Assembly: GCA_023388195.1 (NCBI GenBank) | Contig: JAEWGR010000143.1 | Coordinates: 1-27,818, forward strand | Direction: 5' to 3' | Length of the DNA stretch: 27,818 nucleotides | From: Bacillota bacterium | GTDB lineage: Bacteria; Bacillota; Negativicutes; Sporomusales; Sporomusaceae | Made by a program: the position numbers and the translations under genes | Part shown: positions 20,602 through 27,818 of the stretch, one piece after another | Layout: each line of letters opens with the position of its first letter | Numbering within the stretch: the first letter of the stretch is position 1 | The notes under the pieces: generated by a model | Databases searched by the model: none | The model's input: only the letters and a program-made list of their open reading frames with translations | What the model was told of the DNA's origin: nothing

Positions 20602-23043
20602 ATGAGCCGTATGTATGAAATTGCTTTCAACATTATGGCCAAGATGGGCTCAGGCTTCAACCGCAGCTTCTCCTCCGCCTCCGAGCAGCTGACGCAGCTC
20701 AATACCCGGGTGTCCGGCCTTAAGGGTCAAATGCGGGAACTGGATGCGCAGCAGCGCAAAGGAATTATTACGGTTGGAGAATATTCGGCAGCCTATAGCC
20801 GGCTGGCCGCGCAGCTCTCTAAAGCCGAGCAGAAGCAGAAAAGCTATGCCAAGGCCTTTGCCTTGCAAAATAAAGTCGATCAGTCACGCAGTAATGCCAG
20901 GATGGGTATGGTCGGCGCGGTGGAAACAGCGGTTACCGTCGGTACGCCGGTATATTCGGCCATTTCCTTCGAAGCCGCCATGTCCGGAGTCGCCAAACAG
21001 GTAGATGGTGCCCGGGATGACGCCGGCCAGCTTACAGAAGTATATTATCAAGCGCAAAGCCAGGTAATGCAAGCCAGTAAAGATATGATGCTCCTGCCTG
21101 ATAGCATGGCTAAAGCTTTTGCCATGGCAGCTAAATCCGGTGTCCAGGGCATGGAGAACATTGACAAGTTTGCGCGAATGGGCATGATGATGGGGACTGC
21201 CTTTGAAGCGCCGGCCGAGCAGGTGACTGAGGATTTTGCCAAGATCGGCAGCGCAATGGGCATCAGCCTGCGGACTACGGAGGGCATTGCCCAGCTGGAA
21301 GCACTGGCCGACACGGTCAACTATCTGGATGACCGCAGTAATGCCAGCGGCGCGGATATTATTCAGGTGTTAAAGCGAACGGCCGGCACCGCAACCTCTT
21401 TGTTGCCGACCCTGTCCCGGACAACTTTAGCCGGCATGTCTACTGCTTTGCTGCAAATGGGCGAGACCGGCGAGACAGCTGGCACGGCATTGAATGCACT
21501 GTTTACCAAGATTGCCGCCGCACCTACACAGTCTAAATCTTTCAAGGGTGCGCTGGATCAGATCGGGTTGTCAGCGGAAGAATTGCAGGCCGGTGCCCTC
21601 CAGGATGCGGAAGGCACGGTCATGAATTTGTTTGAACGCATTGGCCAATTGGACGGCGCCACCCGGAATAACGTTCTGGCCGATTTATTTGGGGCTGAAC
21701 ATATTGATAATCTCTCCAAGATTTCCGGCAACTATGAGGAATTCTTGCGGGTAATTAAAATGGGCAATTCCGATGAGGCCAAAGGCAGTATGATGAAGGA
21801 GTTCGCCATTCAGTCCCAAAATACGGAACGGCAGCTGGAAGGACTTAGGGCCTTAGCGGCCCGGGCCGCCATCAGCTTCGGCTCTGTGCTGCTGCCGGAG
21901 GTGAATGCGTTGATCAAGGCTATCAGCAGCGGGGCCGAGTGGTTTGTCAAGCTGGGGCAGGAGTACCCAAACCTCAGCAGCGGGGCAATTAAGCTGACGG
22001 CCGCCGTATTAGGCGGGACAGTAGCCTTGTCGGCATTGACCTGGGCCGGCTGGGCGGTCATCACCCCGTTTGTGAATATGTACGGGTTAATGACTAAAAT
22101 CGGAGCGGCCCAGTGGCTGTGGACTAAGGCCCAATGGGCCTGGAACGTCGCCCGGGGTGCCGGTGCCGGTCTGCTATACCTTGGCCGCATGACCGCTTTT
22201 CTCGGTCTCATGGGTGCATCAGCCTTGGCTACCCGGTTAGCAGCCGGTGCCCAATGGGGTTGGAATACGGCCATGACCGCCGGCAAGGCGGCTATGGGAA
22301 TCGGCCAGCTGATGCTGCGGGCCACCTGGACCGGTATTGTGACAGCGGCGACTTGGCTGTGGACCGGTGCCCAGTGGGCCTGGAATGCCGCCATGACGGC
22401 CAATCCAATCGGGATTTTGATTGTTGGGATTGGTGGTTTAGTGGCCGCCGGCTATTATCTAATTGAAAACTGGAACACCGTCAAGGGGTGGTGGACCCAG
22501 CTGTGGGATGATCCGGCCGCAGCCCTGCAGGCCTTCGTGGATGGAATTTACAGCCGGTTTGGCCAGGCTTTTACCTGGCTGGGAGAAAAAGCGTCCTGGG
22601 TGAAAAATCTGTTTACCAGTGGTAGCGTTGTCGCTGCCGGCCCGGATGTATCTATGCAAGTTGCCGATACGGATGTATCCACGCAAATTCCCGCTTATGC
22701 TAATGGCACGATTGCCACTACTCCTCATGTCGGGCTGTTTGCCGAGAAAGGACCGGAGGCGGTTATCCCCCTGGATGGCAGCCCCCGGGCGATGTCGCTA
22801 TGGGCTACTGCCGGCCAGATGATGGGGTTTGGCGATCCATCGAGCCTATTTCAGGATTTTATGGATACTCCGCCTGGCTCTGGTAGCAGCTCCACCTTTG
22901 TGTTTTCCCCGCAGGTAACTTTGCGCGGTGGCGATCCGGAAGTGGAAAGCAAGGTCCGGCGCGTTATCCAGGAAGAAGCCGCTGACTTTAAAAGCAACAT
23001 GAATGCCTGGATAGAACAGCAAGGGAGGCTGAGCTATGCGTGA
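20602..23043 (+). CDS. Tape measure protein
   Basis: 813 residues, close to P2 gpT (815). The N-terminus is coiled-coil rich (SSASEQLTQLNTRVSGLKGQ). Residues ~100-400 match the PhageMin_Tail/TP901 type core (FEAAMSGVAKQVDGARDDAG, ...AAKSGVQGMENIDKFARMG). Then come hydrophobic segments (~440-650) with repeated W-x-W-N motifs, and a tail-like end with PHVGLFAEKGPEAVIPLDGS. The start ATG 20602 follows AAAGGAGGCGGAAATAAT. It sets tail length and is extruded into the host envelope on infection. It overlaps the X gene by 8 bp. Confidence 0.92.
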   Translation: MSRMYEIAFNIMAKMGSGFNRSFSSASEQLTQLNTRVSGLKGQMRELDAQQRKGIITVGEYSAAYSRLAAQLSKAEQKQKSYAKAFALQNKVDQSRSNARMGMVGAVETAVTVGTPVYSAISFEAAMSGVAKQVDGARDDAGQLTEVYYQAQSQVMQASKDMMLLPDSMAKAFAMAAKSGVQGMENIDKFARMGMMMGTAFEAPAEQVTEDFAKIGSAMGISLRTTEGIAQLEALADTVNYLDDRSNASGADIIQVLKRTAGTATSLLPTLSRTTLAGMSTALLQMGETGETAGTALNALFTKIAAAPTQSKSFKGALDQIGLSAEELQAGALQDAEGTVMNLFERIGQLDGATRNNVLADLFGAEHIDNLSKISGNYEEFLRVIKMGNSDEAKGSMMKEFAIQSQNTERQLEGLRALAARAAISFGSVLLPEVNALIKAISSGAEWFVKLGQEYPNLSSGAIKLTAAVLGGTVALSALTWAGWAVITPFVNMYGLMTKIGAAQWLWTKAQWAWNVARGAGAGLLYLGRMTAFLGLMGASALATRLAAGAQWGWNTAMTAGKAAMGIGQLMLRATWTGIVTAATWLWTGAQWAWNAAMTANPIGILIVGIGGLVAAGYYLIENWNTVKGWWTQLWDDPAAALQAFVDGIYSRFGQAFTWLGEKASWVKNLFTSGSVVAAGPDVSMQVADTDVSTQIPAYANGTIATTPHVGLFAEKGPEAVIPLDGSPRAMSLWATAGQMMGFGDPSSLFQDFMDTPPGSGSSSTFVFSPQVTLRGGDPEVESKVRRVIQEEAADFKSNMNAWIEQQGRLSYA

Positions 23044-23236
23044 ATATATAACGGCACTAGGGGATACCTGGGATAGTATTGCCTATAGGATGTATGGGAA
23101 CGAACGGCAGATGGCGGTGTTAATCCAGTCTAACCCGCAGCACCGGGAAACGGTGATATTTGCGGCCGATGTGGTGATTCAGGTCCCGGAAGTGGAGGCG
23201 GCAACCGCTGTGGTGTTGCCGCCGTGGAAGAGGTGA
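23036..23236 (+). CDS. Tail protein X (LysM-like, P2 gpX)
   Basis: 66 residues, the size of P2 gpX (67). The opening REYITALGDTWDSIAYRMYG is the classical tail-X/LysM-like motif (GDTWDSIAYRMYGNE), followed by NPQHRETVIFAADVVIQVPE. It sits between tape measure and hub genes as in P2-like tails and helps attach the hub/baseplate. The start overlaps the tape measure end; the stop is 4 bp before gpD. Confidence 0.9.
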   Translation: MREYITALGDTWDSIAYRMYGNERQMAVLIQSNPQHRETVIFAADVVIQVPEVEAATAVVLPPWKR

Positions 23237-23240
23237 GCGG

Positions 23241-24257
23241 ATGCCAACGGCGCGGCGAGCAAAATTAAAACTGACGTATGATAACAAAGATATTTCGGCC
23301 GACTTGGCTCCGTATCTGCTGCGCTTTTCCTATACCGACCATGCCAGCGGAAAAGCGGATGACCTGCAGATTAGCCTGGAGGATCGGGCCGGCCTATGGA
23401 TGGGTGACTGGCTGCCGGATAAAGGGGCCATGCTCAAGGCCACGCTGGTCACGGAACACTGGACTGAGCAGGGGAAAACGGAGGAACTGCCACTGGGGGT
23501 TTTTGAAATTGACGCCATCGATGGCAAAAGCTCACCCTCTACTGTAAATATCAAGGCGCTGTCTGTTCCTGAATCGGCCTCGCTGCGGGGCGAGGAGAAA
23601 ACACGATCCTGGGAAAAAGTAAAATTATCAACCATTGCCCGGGATATTGCCACCAATGCCGGCTTGGCGCTGTTTTATGACACGGATGATGATCCGGAAG
23701 AGGACCGGGTGGAGCAGACCGAACAGTCTGATCTGGCATTCCTGCAGAAGATTTGCGAGGATGCGGGGCTATCGCTCAAGGTATCGGATCAGCAGATTGT
23801 CATTTTTGATGAAGAGAAATATGAGGCCATGGAACCAGTACTGACAATCAAGCGCGGCCAATCGTGGATACTGGATCATAGCTTTTCGACTACGACCCGG
23901 AATACGTATGCCGCTTGTCGGGTTGAGTACCATGACCCGAAAGGCAAGAAAAGCATATCCTATACCTACACAGCCCCTAATAAGCCGGCTACCGGTAAAA
24001 CCCTGGTGATCAATCAACGGGTCGGCAGTATTGGTAAGGCGGAAAAGTTGGCAAAGAAAAAACTCCGCCAGCAAAACCGGGGCGAAACAAAAATGTCTTT
24101 TTCCCTGTTGGGTGACATTCGCTTGCTGGCGGCCCGGACGGTACAGGTTGTGGGCTACGGAAAGTTTGACGGCAAGTATTTTATTGAGGAAGCTGAGCAT
24201 ACCGGTGCCGGCTATACCGTAAAAATTGACCTGCGTCAGGTGTTGGAGGGCTATTAA
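23241..24257 (+). CDS. Baseplate hub / late control protein D (P2 gpD)
   Basis: 338 residues. Opening LTYDNKDISADLAPYLLRFS with YTDHASGKADDLQISLEDR, the middle EQSDLAFLQKICEDAGLSLK, and the end LGDIRLLAARTVQVVGYGKF / YFIEEAEHTGAGYTVKIDL are standard for phage late control D proteins (gp27-like hub). Start ATG 23241 follows GAAGAGGTGAGCGG. It forms the trimeric hub on which the spike V sits. The stop overlaps the V start (TAATG). Confidence 0.9.
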   Translation: MPTARRAKLKLTYDNKDISADLAPYLLRFSYTDHASGKADDLQISLEDRAGLWMGDWLPDKGAMLKATLVTEHWTEQGKTEELPLGVFEIDAIDGKSSPSTVNIKALSVPESASLRGEEKTRSWEKVKLSTIARDIATNAGLALFYDTDDDPEEDRVEQTEQSDLAFLQKICEDAGLSLKVSDQQIVIFDEEKYEAMEPVLTIKRGQSWILDHSFSTTTRNTYAACRVEYHDPKGKKSISYTYTAPNKPATGKTLVINQRVGSIGKAEKLAKKKLRQQNRGETKMSFSLLGDIRLLAARTVQVVGYGKFDGKYFIEEAEHTGAGYTVKIDLRQVLEGY

Positions 24258-24811
24258 TGTACCGTGTTATGCAAAAAATACTTAGTAGCTTAAAGCCGTA
24301 CCTTTTATCAATGATTGTGATATTGATAACGGCTATAGTCAGAAATATTATCAGAGTCGGCAGAGTTTCAACCATAAATTCACAAAATGCTACTGTGCGC
24401 GTGTTTTTTGATGATAAACAAGATTCTGTGTCCTATAATTTACCTGTGATTGTGCGTAATTCTATGAAGAATAAAGACTTTTGGATGCCGGATGTCGGAG
24501 AACAGGTATTATGTCTATTTCTCCCCAATGGCAATGCCCAGGGCTTTTGCCTGGGGTCTTTTTATTCTGATGCGGATACGCCGCCAGCCGACGATGCCAA
24601 TAAGCGACATATACGATTTGCTGATGGTACCAGCATGGAGTATGATCGGGAAACACACACCCTAACGATTCAGGCCCAAGGGCCGATCAATATATCAGCA
24701 ACCGGTAATATCAATGTGACCGGTGATGTGATTGCCGACGGCATTAGTCTGAAAAAACATGTTCATGGTGGGGTAGCGTCTGGCAGCGGCACAACCGGAC
24801 AGCCGGTATAG
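24257..24811 (+). CDS. Baseplate spike protein V with extra N-terminal hydrophobic helix
   Basis: 184 residues. Residues ~30-100 are the OB-fold part of gpV (IIRVGRVSTINSQ, DFWMPDVGEQVLCLFLPNGN) and ~115-184 the beta-helix needle, ending with His168-x-His170 (KKHVHG), the iron-binding HxH at the spike tip. Unusually, residues ~14-30 (PYLLSMIVILITAIV) are a membrane-like helix ahead of the normal start of the family. The ATG at 24257 is supported by GGAGGG and the TAATG overlap. The first ~180 bp are AT-rich compared with neighbours, suggesting a recombination or an added segment. Confidence 0.85.
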   Translation: MYRVMQKILSSLKPYLLSMIVILITAIVRNIIRVGRVSTINSQNATVRVFFDDKQDSVSYNLPVIVRNSMKNKDFWMPDVGEQVLCLFLPNGNAQGFCLGSFYSDADTPPADDANKRHIRFADGTSMEYDRETHTLTIQAQGPINISATGNINVTGDVIADGISLKKHVHGGVASGSGTTGQPV

Positions 24812-24818
24812 GAGGGAT

Positions 24819-25136
24819 ATGTTGGAATTTGAAATCACGGCGGACACGAGTGTGACTGTCAATTTTGCCCCAGCTACAACAACGGAAGAAATCTGGCAAA
24901 ATGTTCGGACTGTCCTGGCGACGCCGGTATATTCGGTACCGCTTGACCGGGCGTTTGGGGTGAATGAGGAACTGCTGGATTTGCCTATGCCGGTATCCCA
25001 GGCCAGGCTGGCAGCCGAGATTGTCCAGGCATTACAGCAATTTGAACCCCGGGTGGAGGTTACTAAGGTTACCTTTACCGGTGACGCTCTGACCGGTAAG
25101 CTGCGGCCGACTGTCCGCCTGCGATTAAGGGAGTGA
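24819..25136 (+). CDS. Baseplate assembly protein W (GPW/gp25 family)
   Basis: 105 residues. The TTEEIWQNVRTVLATPVYSVP motif followed by the PLDRAFGVNEELLDLPMPVS segment and REVEVTKV-like C-terminal strands is the GPW/gp25 pattern. It forms the baseplate wedge. The start ATG 24819 lies 3 bases after AGGAGGG; TTG 24822 is a weaker option. It lies between V and the U-like gene. Confidence 0.85.
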   Translation: MLEFEITADTSVTVNFAPATTTEEIWQNVRTVLATPVYSVPLDRAFGVNEELLDLPMPVSQARLAAEIVQALQQFEPRVEVTKVTFTGDALTGKLRPTVRLRLRE

Positions 25137-25141
25137 GTTAA

Positions 25142-26062
25142 TTGCCAATTGGTACATTCGGGACGGTGATTTTTGAGGTGTCGACCGAGAAAAGCCGGAC
25201 CTTTGATGAATTCAACCGCAAAACCGCGGCTAAGTTTGAGGAACATGCCATTATTGGCCAGAAAGCGAAACTGGAATTTATATCTCCCGGCCTGGATGAA
25301 ATTTCATTCCAGGTCATTTTTTCTGCCTTCCATGGCCTAAATCCCTTGAAAGAGGCCGATCAGTTGCGGGAGATCGTGCGCAAAGGCGAATATCACCCGC
25401 TGGTGATCGGCGGCAAAGTGATCGGGAATTTTGTTTTAGAATCGCTGTCTGAATCCTGGAAGTATGTAGATAACCGGGGCAACGTCCTCCATATCGCCCT
25501 GGATGTCAGCCTAAAGGAATATGTCCTGGAGCCGGCCCCTGTGAAGGCTGCCACAACTGGCACGGCGGCAGCGGAAGAAAAGAAGGTCGACAAAGTTACC
25601 AAAGGGATTAAGGAAGAGGCCAAGAAAAGCGGCCTGGACAAAGCCAAGGACGTGGCAGCCCTGGCCAAAAAAGTGTCAGCGGCTGTAAAAGACCCCATGT
25701 CGGCTATCACTGGGGCCAATGGCCTGTTAAAAAACGTGCAGGGCTTGCAAGATGTGGCCAAGGTTGCCAGCCTGGCCCAGAACAAGAATCTGGCCGGAGC
25801 CCTGAACACCTTATCTGGGGGGCAGTTGGAAGCCTACAAGCTGGCCGGGATGAATGTTATGGACCTGGCCTGGAAAGCGCAGACAAGTCCGCAGGGGGCC
25901 ATTGTCGACTTGTTAGGCGGGATTGCCAAAGTGGACCCGAAAAACAAGCTGGAAGTGGCAAAGAAGCTTGTCGGCGAAAAAGCGGCCGGCCCGGTGGTGC
26001 AGCTATCAAAAAAATCGAATGAGCTTAAGCAAGAGTTTGACAAGGGGGTGGTCAATGTATGA
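25142..26062 (+). CDS. GpU-like tail protein with long Ala/Lys-rich extension
   Basis: 306 residues from TTG 25142, after GGGAGTGAGTTAA. Residues 1-~130 resemble P2 gpU (IGTFGTVIFEVSTEKSRTFD, ...DEISFQVIFSAFHGLNPL, RKGEYHPLVIGGKVIGNFVL, then SLSESWKYVDNRGN), a tail-end protein. Residues ~131-306 are an Ala/Lys-rich, predicted helical extension (KKVDKVTKGIKEEAKKSGLD etc.) that P2 gpU, about half this size, lacks. U normally lies between T and D; here it lies between W and J. The extension function is unknown. Confidence 0.7.
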   Translation: MPIGTFGTVIFEVSTEKSRTFDEFNRKTAAKFEEHAIIGQKAKLEFISPGLDEISFQVIFSAFHGLNPLKEADQLREIVRKGEYHPLVIGGKVIGNFVLESLSESWKYVDNRGNVLHIALDVSLKEYVLEPAPVKAATTGTAAAEEKKVDKVTKGIKEEAKKSGLDKAKDVAALAKKVSAAVKDPMSAITGANGLLKNVQGLQDVAKVASLAQNKNLAGALNTLSGGQLEAYKLAGMNVMDLAWKAQTSPQGAIVDLLGGIAKVDPKNKLEVAKKLVGEKAAGPVVQLSKKSNELKQEFDKGVVNV

Positions 26063-27174
26063 TGGCCGATTTACCGGAAATCAGTTTTACCGATACCGAC
26101 GCCGGCAACATTGAGGCGTCGGTCATTACCATGTATGAAGCGATTACGGACCGGACACTCGCCCAGGGTGATCCGGTCCGGTTATTTTTGCAATCCGTGG
26201 CGGCCATTATCATTCAGCAGCGAATTCTGATTGACTACAGCGCCAAGATGAACCTGCTGGCGTATGCCGAGGGCGACTATCTGGATCATCTGGGGATTCT
26301 GGTTGGCGTTACCCGGCTGCCGGCAGCAGCGGCCACGGTGACACTGCGCTTTACCCTGTCGGTGGCCCAGCCCCAGGTCGTGACCATCCCGGCCGGTATT
26401 CGGGCGACAACGGCCAATGGCATTGTCTTTATGGTGACCAGCCCGGTCGATATTCCGGCCGGGGCCCTGGCAGCCGATGCGCCGGCGGCTTGTACGGTAG
26501 CCGGCAGCGGGGGGAATGACTATGTGGCCGGCCAGGTCAATCAGTTTGTTGATCCCTTGCCCTGGGTGCAGTCCGTAACTAATGTTACCGTAAGTGCTGG
26601 CGGTGCCGATACCGAGGCAGACGAAAGCTTGCGTGCCCGCATTCAGCAAGCGCCGGAAAGCTTCAGCACAGCCGGCCCGGATGGGGCCTATGCGTTCTGG
26701 GCAAAAACAGCGTCAGCCCTGATTGCGGACGTGGCCGTGTACAGCCCTGCTCCGGGCGAGGTGGAGCTGCGGCCGCTGTTAACCGGCGGGGAACTACCGG
26801 GGGAAGAGATTTTGCAGGCGGGCAGGGAAGCCTGTAATGACAAAAAGGTCAGGCCCCTGACCGATAAAGTGACGGTACTGGCCCCGGAGATACTGGACTA
26901 TGTCGTGCAGCTGACCTACTATATCGCCCGGGAGAATGCCGCCAGCAGCCTGGCGATGCAGCAGGCGGTCAATCAGGCGGTCACCGACTATGTGATCTGG
27001 CAAAAATCCAGACTGGGCCGGGATGTAAACCCGTCGGAACTGATCTGGCGGGTACGGGCCGCCGGGGCCAGCCGGGTGGAGGTGACCGCGCCGGTGTATG
27101 CCGAACTGCAGCCGTACCAGGTGGCGATGGCCAGCGCGGTTGTTGCCAATTTTGGAGGTCTCAATGATGGCTGA
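26059..27174 (+). CDS. Baseplate assembly protein J
   Basis: 371 residues (start ATG 26059 overlaps the U stop; ATG 26062 is equally possible). Family features are the ERT-like TDRTLAQGDPVRLFLQSVAA, the LLAYAEGDYLDHLGILVGVT helix, VAQPQVVTIPAGIRATTANG, and GADTEADESLRARIQQAPES, all typical of Baseplate_J. It forms the outer baseplate wedge with W and I. It overlaps gene I by 8 bp. Confidence 0.92.
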   Translation: MMADLPEISFTDTDAGNIEASVITMYEAITDRTLAQGDPVRLFLQSVAAIIIQQRILIDYSAKMNLLAYAEGDYLDHLGILVGVTRLPAAAATVTLRFTLSVAQPQVVTIPAGIRATTANGIVFMVTSPVDIPAGALAADAPAACTVAGSGGNDYVAGQVNQFVDPLPWVQSVTNVTVSAGGADTEADESLRARIQQAPESFSTAGPDGAYAFWAKTASALIADVAVYSPAPGEVELRPLLTGGELPGEEILQAGREACNDKKVRPLTDKVTVLAPEILDYVVQLTYYIARENAASSLAMQQAVNQAVTDYVIWQKSRLGRDVNPSELIWRVRAAGASRVEVTAPVYAELQPYQVAMASAVVANFGGLNDG

Positions 27175-27808
27175 TATCAGTAAGGTGGCCCTGCTGGACC
27201 TGGTGCCGGTTAGTATCCGGGGTGACCCCCAGGTGCAGGCCGCCGCGGCGGCTCTTGACCAAGAGTTGAAAGCCGTCACGGCCGTCATTCCTGCGACCCT
27301 GTTAATCTCCCGGATCGACGAGTTGCCCGAATCCGTCCTGGATCTGCTGGCCTGGCAGTTTCATGTGGATTTTTATGAACCCGATGGAATGACGCTGGAC
27401 CGTAAACGGGCGCTAGTCAAGCAGTCCATTGCCTGGCACCGACGTAAGGGGACGCCGTCGGTTGTTGAGGAAGTGGTGCAGACCATTTTAGATAAAGCCG
27501 TGGTGCAGGAATGGCCGGATTATGGGGGGCAACCCTATTATTTCCGTGTAATAAAGATTGGCGGCCAGATGCTGGATGCGGGTATGTATGTACGGTTAAA
27601 AAAGGCCATTGAAACAGTAAAAAATACCCGCTCCTGGCTGGAAGGGGTATCGTTGTCGCGGACTGTGGATAGTATTGTTCATCTAGGCGTGATGCAAAGT
27701 CAGCATACAAAGATTGATATTTATCCTTCAGCCTTTCGCATGTCTGATATTATGGCGACAAGCTATTACGGTGCGATGGCTCATGTTCATAAGAAAGTTT
27801 CGATATAA
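27167..27808 (+). CDS. Tail protein I (P2 gpI-like)
   Basis: 213 residues from ATG 27167, eight bases after GGAGG at 27154-27158 (ATG 27164 gives one more Met). The VLDLLAWQFHVDFYEPDGMT motif, KRALVKQSIAWHRRKGTPSV and the VVEEVVQTIL helix are the tail protein I signature, a baseplate wedge component following J. The last ~70 residues (from TVDSIVHLG) are an added part beyond P2 gpI (176). After its stop GGGGTGAGGG is the ribosome site of the next gene, likely a tail fibre, outside the window. Confidence 0.9.
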   Translation: MADISKVALLDLVPVSIRGDPQVQAAAAALDQELKAVTAVIPATLLISRIDELPESVLDLLAWQFHVDFYEPDGMTLDRKRALVKQSIAWHRRKGTPSVVEEVVQTILDKAVVQEWPDYGGQPYYFRVIKIGGQMLDAGMYVRLKKAIETVKNTRSWLEGVSLSRTVDSIVHLGVMQSQHTKIDIYPSAFRMSDIMATSYYGAMAHVHKKVSI

Positions 27809-27818
27809 GGGGTGAGGG

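Noticed and set aside
21810..22403. 197-codon minus-strand frame inside the tape measure gene
   Set aside because: Repetitive Ala/Pro/Val composition mirrors the repeated codons of the sense gene, and no ribosome site is present.

Overview
The window is a stretch of a temperate-type tailed phage or prophage of a Firmicutes host. Every gene but one lies on the + strand, most are packed end to end with ATGA/GTGA overlaps, and strong AGGAGG-type ribosome sites with several TTG/GTG starts are used. Medium-to-high GC in the late genes and the mix of families suggest a Negativicutes (Sporomusa/Pelosinus-like) host, but that is an inference from style, not shown by any host gene. No integrase, lysis gene, attachment site or tRNA is visible, so the ends of the element lie outside.

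Region 1-8520 is the early/middle module: a truncated HTH regulator, a secreted peptidoglycan-binding protein, a DUF2303-like protein, a DUF5131 (phage Gp37/Gp68) protein, a DUF2786 protein, a DnaD-type replisome organizer with an iteron-like candidate origin inside it, a stand-alone DnaI-type zinc domain, a P-loop ATPase/kinase-like protein, SSB, an ASCH-domain protein, several tiny cysteine-rich proteins, and finally an ArpU-like late regulator.

Region 8521-9946 is the switch to late expression. It has a promoter-like element with two AGTAGACA repeats, an intrinsic hairpin directly behind it, a 16-codon leader ORF, an HNH endonuclease, three small proteins and a 211-bp gene-free stretch that is the best candidate for the cos packaging site.

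Region 9947-17824 is a lambda-like head module: Nu1-like small terminase, GpA-type large terminase, gpW-like joiner, lambda-type portal, a prohead protease fused to the major capsid protein, DUF2190 decoration protein, head-tail joiner, minor tail Z-like protein, tail terminator-like protein and a small unknown protein. Region 17814 to the end is a P2-like contractile tail: sheath, tube, tail assembly chaperone with a -1 frameshift extension, tape measure, X, D (hub), V (spike), W, a U-like protein with a long extension, J and I. The sequence ends on a ribosome site for the next gene, presumably a tail fibre.

The standout oddity is a complete, independent moron on the minus strand between the tube and chaperone genes (19821-20126). 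It has a near-consensus promoter, a ribosome site, a 71-residue two-helix membrane protein and a terminator that works only in its own direction. Other notable points are the 10-11 bp phased iterons in the DnaD gene, the helicase-loader zinc domain without its ATPase, the late promoter followed at once by a terminator, and the spike protein with an N-terminal membrane-like helix.
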